64,000 nucleotides of DNA from Alteromonas pelagimontana (GTDB taxonomy: Bacteria > Pseudomonadota > Gammaproteobacteria > Enterobacterales > Alteromonadaceae), in the NCBI RefSeq assembly GCF_002499975.2, contig NZ_CP052766.1, forward strand, positions 1-64,000. Reading direction: 5' to 3'. The notes under the pieces were generated by a model. That model ran no database searches. It had not been told where the DNA came from and saw only the letters and a list, made by a program, of their open reading frames with translations. Both the position numbers and the translations under genes were made by a program. The stretch's first letter is position 1, and every line of letters begins with the position of its first letter. This document shows positions 35,862 through 42,392 of this stretch, piece after piece.

Positions 35862-37430
35862 ATGAAAACGACTTCTGTCAGTCATTTATCCCCATGCTGA
35901 GATTGATGCCACTTTCGCTCGTCAAAGTGAGGAAATTGCACAATTAAAACAGCAATTGGACTGGTTTAAACGCCAGTTGTTCGGGCGTAAGTCGGAGAAG
36001 GTGCTGCCGGATAATCCGGCTCAGAGTAGTTTGTTTGCCTCTGCAACACCAGATGAAGTCCTTGCTGTTGCCAATCCCGTTAACGCCCACACCCGCTCAT
36101 CAAAGAAGCAGCGTAACGATGCGGATAGGTATGATGAAGGCTTGCGCTTTGATGAGACGGTACCGCAACAGATAATTGAACGCCCTGCACCTGAGCTACA
36201 GGGGCCGGATGCGGACCAGTACGAAATAGTGGATATCAAGGAAACCCTCGTCTGGCTCAGCAGCCGGGCAGTTATGTGGTACTGGTGTATCGTCGTCCGG
36301 TGGTACGTCATAAACCCACGCAAACCTTAAAAGACACGCCTGCACCTGCCAATGTGCTGGAAGGCTGCTATTGTGATGTCTCGTTGCTGGCCGGACTGAT
36401 GGTCGACAAAGCGGTGTACCATTTACCGCTGCACCGGCAACACCAACGCATGCTGGATAGTGGCATTAAGGTAAGCCGGGCTACTCTTATCAACTGGCTC
36501 CAAAAAGGCATTGAACTGCTTCGTCCCATTGCTAAAGCCCAGTGGCAGCACATTCTGCTAAGTAAAATTCTCGCGATGGATGAAGTCCCCATCAAAGCCG
36601 GACGCACTAAAGGCGGGGGCAGAAAACCCAGTCAAATGAAACAGACCTACTTCTGGCCTATGTATGGGGACAGTGATGAAGTGGCCTTTACCTGGAGCAA
36701 CAGCCGAGGCATGCTGCATGCCAAAGCCCAGCTACAGGATTTTACTGGTACCTTACTGACCGATGGCTATGCTGCCTATACCAAAACCGTTGAACAATTA
36801 AACCAACAAGACGCACACATCATCCACGCCGCCTGTTGGGCGCACATGCGCCGCACCTTTGAAAAAGCGCTGGACAGTGAGCCACAAACAGCACAACAGG
36901 CACTGGATATCATCGCCGCGATTTACCGGCATGAAAAACATATCCGGGAGAAACAACTGAGCCTGGAAGACATCCACACCTACCGGCAACAACACAGTGA
37001 GCCGGTAGTGAATGACTTCTTCCGCTGGATCTTTCAGCAGCGGCAACGCACCGACTTATTGCCTAAATCGCCTCTAGCGAAAGCCTTAGCCTATACCCAT
37101 GAACGGGAAACCCAATTAAAGGTGTTTCTCTGTAATCCTGCATTACCCCTGGATACCAATCACCTGGAACGGGCACTGCGCGTTATCCCCATGGGCAGAA
37201 AAAACTACCTGTTCTGCTGGTCTGAAATCGGTGCAGAGCAACTGGGCATATTACAAAGCCTGATGGTGACCTGCCGTCTTCAGGGGGTGAATCCGTATCA
37301 CTATCTTGTGGATGTATTGCAACGCGTGGCATTACACCCGGCAAAAGAGGTGCTCGACCTGACACCGCGAATATGGAAAGAGAAGTTCGCTAAGAATTTT
37401 TTAACCAGCGATTTAGCTACAATGGGGTGA
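35862..37430 (+). pseudogene. tnpC: IS66 transposase TnpC, two frameshifts
   Basis: DDE transposase of IS66. From ATG 35862 the frame stops at 35898-35900; the coding sequence resumes one frame over at about 35893 (AEIDATFARQSEEIAQLKQQ, then FKRQLFGRKSEK). A second break lies near 36246: downstream the frame must move to read LAQQPGSYVVLVYRRPVVR, which is the expected family sequence. The rest is intact and includes the catalytic residues in AMDEVPIKAGR (Asp), LTDGYAAY (Asp) and NHLERALR (Glu). Two independent shifts make a functional protein unlikely unless ribosomes slip at both. Confidence 0.85.
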
Positions 37431-37454
37431 TCTGGGTCTATATTGATCGCTTAC

Positions 37455-37462
37455 TTTATTAG
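37455..37462. repeat. target-site duplication of the IS66 element, right copy
   Basis: TTTATTAG, identical to 35128-35135. Confidence 0.9.
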
Positions 37463-37923
37463 CTTGAAATAATTTCGATGGTTCTTAAGACCACCGCCCA
37501 CCTCAAAATGTTGATTCAACTATGCCACTTGCACCATCGGTTCATTGAGAGGGCGCTACGCTCAACAGCTTCGCCACACGAGAGCGAGCATACCCTTTGG
37601 CTAATCGACAACAACCGCACTAGCTCTACAATTGAAACGTTTATCTTTACTAAGTTGAACGATTTTTCAAATCGGCGTCGTTCAGGTCGTTCTAACAACC
37701 ACATTCTGTTCATGCTCAGTGCGATTTCGCTAATTTCTGTCTGACGTCCCATCTGCTCGCAGACGTCACACTGAGTTCCGCTCATTGCCTATGAACACTG
37801 TCTTTATCCTCATTGTTAGTGATTGCCTACGAATTACAATTTGATACATGAAAACAGTTCTGACTATCTTGCTCTTTCCTTACCATGAGCCACCATCAAT
37901 ACCATAAAGAGCAAAATCAAACC
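37463..37923. other. intergenic stretch between IS66 and the isomerase gene
   Basis: About 460 bases without a gene I can support. Open frames of 88 and 89 codons exist on opposite strands over the same stretch, but neither has a good ribosome site or a recognisable family. Confidence 0.4.
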
Positions 37924-38712
37924 GTGAAAAAAATAATATTCGCTTTTATTTCAGCTTCGTTGGCTAGCTTCCACGCTTCTGCCACTGTCGTTGAAATTCG
38001 TACTAATATGGGAAGCATCAGTGTTAACCTTTTTGATCAGGATACCCCTGAAACCGTTGAGAACTTCCTGGAATACGTCAATTCAGGTGGATATGCCAAT
38101 AATGTAGTTCACCGTCTGGAACCCGGTTTTGTCGTTCAGGCTGGTGGATTTACCTATAACAACGAGCTGCCTCTGGATACTATCGCTACGGGAACGCCAG
38201 TTACAAATGAGCCTGAGTTTTCCAATGTCCGCGGCACAATTGCTATGGCAAAACAGGCAGAAAACCCTGACAGTGCCACGTCACAATGGTTTATCAACCT
38301 GGGTGACAATAGCCAGAATTTGGATGCACAAAATGGCGGTTTTACCGTTTTTGGCCAGGTCATTGGTGAAGGAATGAGCATTATAGATGAAATCAGCGAG
38401 TTGCCTCGATTTAACTTGGGTGGCGCTGCGAATTCAATACCGCTTATTGATTTTAGCGCTGATGATGCGAAAAACGGGAAAGAGCCAACCGAAGAAAATT
38501 TTGTATTGATTACGGATATCGTAGTGACAGATTCAGCGACGGTTACCAATCCTGATTTAAACCCTACCCCCAATACCCAGATTAACAATGACGATGGAGA
38601 CACCCCAGCTCCGCCGTCTAGTGGAGGCTCTTCTGGCGGCTCAATGAATCCGCTGGCGTTAATTTTTATGGCAGTTTCAGCGGTTGTGTTTAGACGTAAA
38701 TTAAATCGTTAG
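37924..38712 (+). CDS. exported cyclophilin-type peptidyl-prolyl isomerase with GlyGly-CTERM tail
   Basis: About 262 residues. From GTG 37924 there is a clean signal peptide (KKIIFAFISASLASFHASA); ATG 37885 is an alternative start. The cyclophilin domain follows (TNMGSISVNLFDQDTPETV, GGYANNVVHRLEPGF, GTIAMAKQAENPDSATSQW, FGQVIGEGM). After a Thr/Pro/Asn linker the protein ends with SSGGSSGGSMNPLALIF, a hydrophobic helix and RRKLNR: a GlyGly-CTERM sorting signal, which rhombosortase proteases cleave in type II-secreting bacteria. So it is likely secreted or surface-attached. No rhombosortase gene is in the window. Confidence 0.88.
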   Translation: MKKIIFAFISASLASFHASATVVEIRTNMGSISVNLFDQDTPETVENFLEYVNSGGYANNVVHRLEPGFVVQAGGFTYNNELPLDTIATGTPVTNEPEFSNVRGTIAMAKQAENPDSATSQWFINLGDNSQNLDAQNGGFTVFGQVIGEGMSIIDEISELPRFNLGGAANSIPLIDFSADDAKNGKEPTEENFVLITDIVVTDSATVTNPDLNPTPNTQINNDDGDTPAPPSSGGSSGGSMNPLALIFMAVSAVVFRRKLNR

Positions 38713-38718
38713 GGTCTC

Positions 38719-38753
38719 AGAGGAAAGGTTGGTAACCCTTACCAACCTCCTCT
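38719..38753 (+). terminator. long hairpin after the isomerase gene
   Basis: Arms of about 16 bases (starting AGAGGAAAGGTTGG, with one bulge) around a 3-base loop. The stem is strong, but the T-run after it is short. Confidence 0.55.
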
Positions 38754-38857
38754 CTTAAGAACCCACGAAAGTCTCGTTAATCTGCCTCCAATAGCCTACC
38801 GAGCAAAACCGGAAAATTCTAATTTGAAGCTGTGTCATTAACGGGAAAGTGGACAGA

Positions 38858-38875
38858 GTGAGCACACATCATTGC
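38858..38875 (+). repeat. 18-bp inverted repeat, left arm
   Basis: GTGAGCACACATCATTGC; its exact reverse complement lies at 40815-40832, enclosing the DUF421 gene pair. Confidence 0.8.
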
Positions 38876-38884
38876 GGATTAGTA

Positions 38885-39083
38885 TTACCAGTAATTACTG
38901 ACATTGACGTCGATGGCTTTCAGGTTACTGGCAAACAGCGGGTTGTTATTACTGATGTTGCCATTGGTATGTAGATAACTACCCGCAGCCAAGTACTGTA
39001 ATCAAGTGGGTTAGATGCATTAACGTTTAGACCGGCGGTGCATTCTGCCCTTTCGCTACAGCTTGCCTTATAATTGTCTTAAC
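38885..39083 (-). pseudogene. possible 3' remnant of an unidentified gene
   Basis: On the minus strand, one frame reads NYKASCSERAECTAGLNV and then NASNPLDYS; after a one-base shift the next frame reads YLAAGSYLHTNGNISNNN and then PLFASNLKAIDVNVSNYW before a TAA at 38885. Together these look like the end of a real, Asn/Ser-rich exported protein rather than random sequence. I cannot name the family. There is no start codon or ribosome site, so at most this is a decayed fragment. Confidence 0.3.
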
Positions 39084-39136
39084 TGAAGGGAACAAGTTAA
39101 AGATCGTAGAGACAAGCGCCTGCTCTTTGGTTAAGG

Positions 39137-39580
39137 TCATTCCATAGGTATAATCGAGATTCTTCCATTTTTCTCCAGTACCGCAAACTTTATCTGATCT
39201 ATGGACTCGAGGCCTTGACTGTCGCGGGAAGCGAGCAGAATTTCATCGGTTTCCACGGAGGCTTTTTTCATCCGTTCAGAAAGCTCTTTGCCATTTTCAA
39301 CCAAAATAATCGGCGTCCCATCAATAATGCGCTCTGCGGTGGGTGAGCGTTCCTTCCACGCGCCTAAAATGTAGTCTATGCTAAAAAGCGTGACTATAGT
39401 AAGCATTGCGCCAGTCATTGAATGATCATTGGTAAGCAGCGCCTGCTGCGTTGCTTCGCCCACAATAAGAAGTAAAATAAAGTCGAAGGAAGTCATTTGC
39501 ATCAAAGTACGTCTTCCCACCAGCCTCATAACTACTAATACCAGGTACATACCCGCAGCGCGTAGAACCGTTTCCATCAC
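39137..39580 (-). CDS. DUF421/YetF-family membrane protein
   Basis: 147 residues: three hydrophobic N-terminal segments (VLRAAGMYLVLVVMRLVGRR, SFDFILLLIVGEATQQALL) and a soluble C-terminal domain (DGTPIILVENGKELSERM, DEILLASRDSQGLES). This is the DUF421 architecture, and the charged motif R-GRRTL is kept. Function is unknown; distant relatives are linked to spore or stress membranes. The partner gene ends nine bases upstream. Start at 39580 or at the next ATG (39577). Confidence 0.88.
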   Translation of the reverse strand: MMETVLRAAGMYLVLVVMRLVGRRTLMQMTSFDFILLLIVGEATQQALLTNDHSMTGAMLTIVTLFSIDYILGAWKERSPTAERIIDGTPIILVENGKELSERMKKASVETDEILLASRDSQGLESIDQIKFAVLEKNGRISIIPME

Positions 39581-39589
39581 TCTCTCCTG

Positions 39590-40076
39590 TCAAGGATAAA
39601 TCCATTGGGTAAAGGTCATCGATTCATAATTGTTTACCTGAATGCTCATTTCGCTCCGTCCGGCTGACTTAGGTGTTAGACCCATCCAGATGCTGTGGCC
39701 GGGACTTAATTTCCCCGCATAGGTTTGCGACTTAACAGGCTGCGGATATAACGATTCAATTTCAAAGTTATTCATAGCGCTTTTTCCAAGCGTCACAGTA
39801 AAATGTTCGTTAGATACTTTTCTTACCCGTATCGTCATATCCATTGGCGTTCGATCACGACCAAATTTTTCATATTCCACCTCGACTGAGCCATCTGCAG
39901 CACTGAGAGTTTTATTACTGAGGAAGCCTCGTGAAAATGCTCCGCAAGCTCCAAGAATCACTTTAGAAACAATAGGAAGGTTTCGTTGCGCTGATCCTCT
40001 CTCTATTTTACCAGCGCATATGTTCTTCAATCGGATGGCCGCGGCTCTCCATTTCAGATGTAGGTTTTTCTGTCAT
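39590..40076 (-). pseudogene. DUF421-partner membrane protein, frameshifted near its N-terminus
   Basis: A gene of this type usually accompanies DUF421 genes and encodes a short membrane-anchored protein with a beta-rich domain (ADGSVEVEYEKFGRDRTP, NNFEIESLYPQP, YESMTFTQWIYP). The natural start appears to be ATG 40076, with a strong AGGAAGG site, reading MTEKPTSEMESRGHPIEEHM and RW, then a stop. Removing one T near 40007 joins this to KIERGSAQRNLPIVSKVILG and the rest. The length of 487 bases is one more than a multiple of three, consistent with a one-base insertion. A product could start at an internal TTG (40030) but would lack the native N-terminus. Confidence 0.7.
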
Positions 40077-41065
40077 ACCTTCCTCACCTTAAAAATAGAT
40101 TGTAGCTCCTGTAGGTGGAGCTCGCTGAGCACTGGATAGAAAACCCGCTCCCTTCTGAAATGGTTGATTTGTTCTAGTTTAAGAAGCGTTGGACTTATCT
40201 GGCTGTGAAGGCATGACATATTTCATGTCCACGGCAGGTGCTAAGGTTTTTGGAACAGTGAGAACACCAATTTGAGGAGCAAACGATATTACGCCTTTCC
40301 CGAAGTAGCGACAGTAGTTTGGACAATACTGCGGTAAACTTCCTGCCCAAGCCTATGAGGCTGAAGATCGACAAACGTGATCAATCTAGCAGTCGAAATC
40401 ACCTTTTTAAATATAGCTGCAGTTTGAACCTTTGTGAGTAATTGTCGGTTGAGCATCAATAGCGCCTATTCACGTAGGACGAAGATCACGCATCATGATG
40501 CCGTCCTAGATCACGGAAGGAAACAGTGTGATCTTCTATAGAAGTACCAGTAAAAGAAGGATATTGATCAACTGTATCTTGTCATCTGTTCAGGCTTGCT
40601 TTATGAGCACTTGCTAAACTAAGCGGCTAAATAAACGTGACTTGCTCGCCGGTGATTTTTAATATCGTATAAAACACCTCATGTTAAAGCTAACCGTGTA
40701 GCAGCATCATAGGCTGAAATTTGATCCCGTCAGCAGGGCTAAGCTAAAAGCGAAAACGACTTAAAGTTAATCCTTCCGTTGAGGTAGTCACTCCTGACGA
40801 AAGGTGGGGTAAGAGCAATGATGTGTGCTCACTTAACGCAAGAAATAGCCGCGCCCGTAGGGAGATAGAAGAACCCCAGTTTATGGGAAAGAGTTGAGAA
40901 GTAGCAGAAGCAAGCGATCGTAACGCTGGAAAAACATTGTGCGCGATGAATGGATTCAGAAACACCAGAAATGTCAGAGAATATATCAAGATTATTCAGT
41001 GTGACCGCATCACAACCCCTAGGCAGTTGGAAACAGGTTAATGAATTGAATATATAGAGGATAAA
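40077..41065. other. gene-poor region
   Basis: About 990 bases with no supportable gene. A small hairpin (AGCTCC/GGAGCT) lies near 40103-40121. A minus-strand frame at 40289-40456 (55 codons), continued in another frame to about 40183, could be a decayed gene. The right arm of an 18-bp inverted repeat is at 40815-40832. An 81-codon minus-strand frame at 40744-40989 has no recognisable features. Confidence 0.4.
40815..40832 (-). repeat. 18-bp inverted repeat, right arm
   Basis: Exact reverse complement of 38858-38875, about 1.95 kb away. Confidence 0.8.
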
Positions 41066-41152
41066 TGGTGCCCGGGGCCGGACTTGAACCGGCACGCTGT
41101 TACCAGCGAGGGATTTTAAATCCCTTGTGTCTACCAATTTCACCACCCGGGC
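41066..41152 (-). tRNA. leuZ: tRNA-Leu (anticodon TAA)
   Basis: 87 bases with the encoded CCA. Acceptor GCCCGGG pairs with CCCGGGC, the T-arm contains GGTTCAAGTCC, and a long variable arm typical of Leu is present. The anticodon loop TTTAAAA gives TAA. It is third in the Gly-Cys-Leu operon, as in E. coli (glyW-cysT-leuZ). Confidence 0.96.
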
Positions 41153-41215
41153 AAGGGTATGTCGTTAGACATCGGTGTCAGGTTGGTACCTGTTCTAACT
41201 GCGAGGCAGTTAATA

Positions 41216-41289
41216 TGGAGGCGGAACCCGGAGTCGAACCGAGATCCACGGATTTGCAATCCGCTGCATAGCCATTCTGCCATTCCGCC
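41216..41289 (-). tRNA. cysT: tRNA-Cys (anticodon GCA)
   Basis: 74 bases with CCA. Acceptor GGCGGAA pairs with TTCCGCC and the anticodon stem CGGAT encloses the GCA loop. It lies between tRNA-Gly and tRNA-Leu in the same transcript. Confidence 0.96.
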
Positions 41290-41293
41290 AATT

Positions 41294-41368
41294 TGGAGCG
41301 GGAAACGAGATTCGAACTCGCGACCCCAACCTTGGCAAGGTTGTGCTCTACCACTGAGCTATTCCCGC
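41294..41368 (-). tRNA. glyW: tRNA-Gly (anticodon GCC)
   Basis: 75 bases with CCA. Acceptor GCGGGAA pairs with TTCCCGC, and the anticodon loop is TTGCCAA. It is the first complete tRNA of the operon. Its 5' half and the five bases before it recur exactly 100 bases upstream. Confidence 0.96.
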
Positions 41369-41400
41369 ATAACTTTTTAAACCGCTGGTAATTTTATTGT

Positions 41401-41472
41401 CGTCACCTTGCCAGATGGCAATCACTTCGTGACGAGGCAATGTGCTCTACCACTGAGCTATTCCCGCATAAC
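41401..41472 (-). repeat. tRNA-Gly-derived remnant, copy 2
   Basis: On the minus strand 32 bases (41441-41472) are identical to the 5' part of the real tRNA-Gly and its immediate upstream bases (41342-41373), covering the acceptor 5' strand and the D-arm. Then the sequence departs from a tRNA: a hairpin TCAC-GAA-GTGA, then TTGCC-ATCT-GGCAA, which contains the Gly anticodon-loop bases TTGCCA. No acceptor 3' strand follows, so it is not a tRNA. Confidence 0.8.
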
Positions 41473-41513
41473 ACTTTTTAATGATACAACTTCAGTAATA
41501 TTACCCCCCATCA

Positions 41514-41580
41514 ACCTGCCAAGGATCTTGGCAACCGGTTCCCGGCGAGGTATGCACACTACCACTGAGCTATTCACGAT
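41514..41580 (-). repeat. tRNA-Gly-derived remnant, copy 3
   Basis: More diverged copy: GTGAATAGCTCAGTGGTAG keeps the D-arm, then a hairpin CCGG-GAA-CCGG, then TGCCAAG-ATC-CTTGGCA. The order of parts is the same as in copy 2, and the first hairpin differs in sequence but keeps pairing and the GAA loop. Confidence 0.65.
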
Positions 41581-41631
41581 TATTCTCTACGGCTAAACAT
41601 CTTGTTACTTGCCGCTTCAAATGTGGGGTGC

Positions 41632-41659
41632 ATTCTACCTACCCCACCTCAACTGTCAA
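41632..41659 (-). promoter_or_regulatory. promoter of the tRNA operon
   Basis: On the minus strand TTGACA and TAGAAT are 16 bases apart, followed by a GC-rich discriminator (GCACCCC) usual for stable-RNA promoters under stringent control. It lies upstream of both tRNA-Gly remnants, so these are transcribed with the tRNAs. Confidence 0.75.
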
Positions 41660-41745
41660 TACAAAAAATGCCTAATTTATCGGTAAACTCTTCATTTTAT
41701 GATTGTTTGCTATTTTTTTATTCACATTGATTATTGAACAATCAA

Positions 41746-42321
41746 TTAATAATCCTGCGGATAACTTTTCATGTGCTGCCATGCCGCATTGGTGTAAATA
41801 AGCATCGACCATAATGATAATACTGCAGCGATATATAAGAGTATATAACCCAGTGTCACCCAATAAATAGGAAAGCCCATAAACGTTTCCAGTCCAGATA
41901 ACAATCCGATAAGTGCCAACATTTGAGCCATTGTCTTGGCCTTTCCCACAAATGACACTTTTACTTTATTGCTTGATCCCCGCTGTCCCATCCACTCGCG
42001 CAACGCCGAAACATAAATTTCCCTTACCAGCAGAATAATCGCCGGCACGGTTATCCATAAAGAGCCGTAAGAATGCGTAATCATCAACAACGCCGCCGCA
42101 ACAATAAGTTTATCTGCTACTGGATCAAGAAAGGCGCCAAAAGGCGTCGTCTGCTTGAGCTTTCTGGCTAAGTAACCGTCAAACCAATCGGTAATTGCTG
42201 CCAACCAGAATATGAACGCTCCTGCTTCCTTGGCCCAGCGCCAGTCGAGAAAATACACAACGACAAATACAGGGATAAGAAGCACCCTGAACATGGTGAT
42301 AATATTGGGAACTGTCCACAT
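41746..42321 (-). CDS. pgsA: CDP-diacylglycerol-glycerol-3-phosphate 3-phosphatidyltransferase
   Basis: Inner-membrane enzyme (191 residues) that makes phosphatidylglycerol phosphate, the first committed step to phosphatidylglycerol and cardiolipin. The CDP-alcohol phosphatidyltransferase motif is complete (DWFDGYLARKLKQTTPFG, then AFLDPVADK), and there are several membrane helices. It begins with MWTVPNIITMFRVLLIP, the normal family start. It lies 71 bases after uvrC, in the same order as in E. coli. Confidence 0.96.
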   Translation of the reverse strand: MWTVPNIITMFRVLLIPVFVVVYFLDWRWAKEAGAFIFWLAAITDWFDGYLARKLKQTTPFGAFLDPVADKLIVAAALLMITHSYGSLWITVPAIILLVREIYVSALREWMGQRGSSNKVKVSFVGKAKTMAQMLALIGLLSGLETFMGFPIYWVTLGYILLYIAAVLSLWSMLIYTNAAWQHMKSYPQDY

Positions 42322-42392
42322 AATAACTTCTCTGTTCTAACAACTGCAGTTAGTTGTTCTTAAATTTTCACCCACGTCCATGTCTGCCGATA

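Larger units (their letters stand above)
35136..37454 (+). mobile_element. IS66-family insertion sequence
   Basis: 2319 bp. The ends start GTAAGCGATCAAT and match at 19 of the first 20 positions, and an 8-bp target duplication flanks the element, as expected for IS66. It carries tnpA, tnpB and tnpC in the standard order. tnpC has two apparent frameshifts, so the copy is probably not self-mobile, although the preserved duplication implies a fairly recent insertion. Confidence 0.93.
38713..39136. other. intergenic stretch with a hairpin and a decayed coding fragment
   Basis: About 420 bases. It contains the terminator-like hairpin at 38719, one arm of an 18-bp inverted repeat (38858-38875) and, on the minus strand, what looks like the broken 3' end of a gene (38885 to about 39083). 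Confidence 0.5.
41369..41745. other. leader of the tRNA operon and pgsA 3' region
   Basis: About 377 bases holding two tRNA-Gly-derived remnants and the tRNA promoter. No protein gene. Confidence 0.6.

Noticed and set aside
37478..37785. 88- and 89-codon frames on opposite strands after the IS66 element
   Set aside because: No ribosome site, no recognisable family, and they mirror each other.
40101..40121. AGCTCC/GGAGCT hairpin as a dispersed repeat element
   Set aside because: Only one copy seen in the window and no T-run.
40744..40989. 81-codon minus-strand frame in the gene-poor region
   Set aside because: No ribosome site or domain; low-complexity hydrophobic sequence.
41441..41580. 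Extra complete tRNA-Gly genes
   Set aside because: Only the 5' half is present; the acceptor 3' strand and T-arm are missing, so these are remnants.
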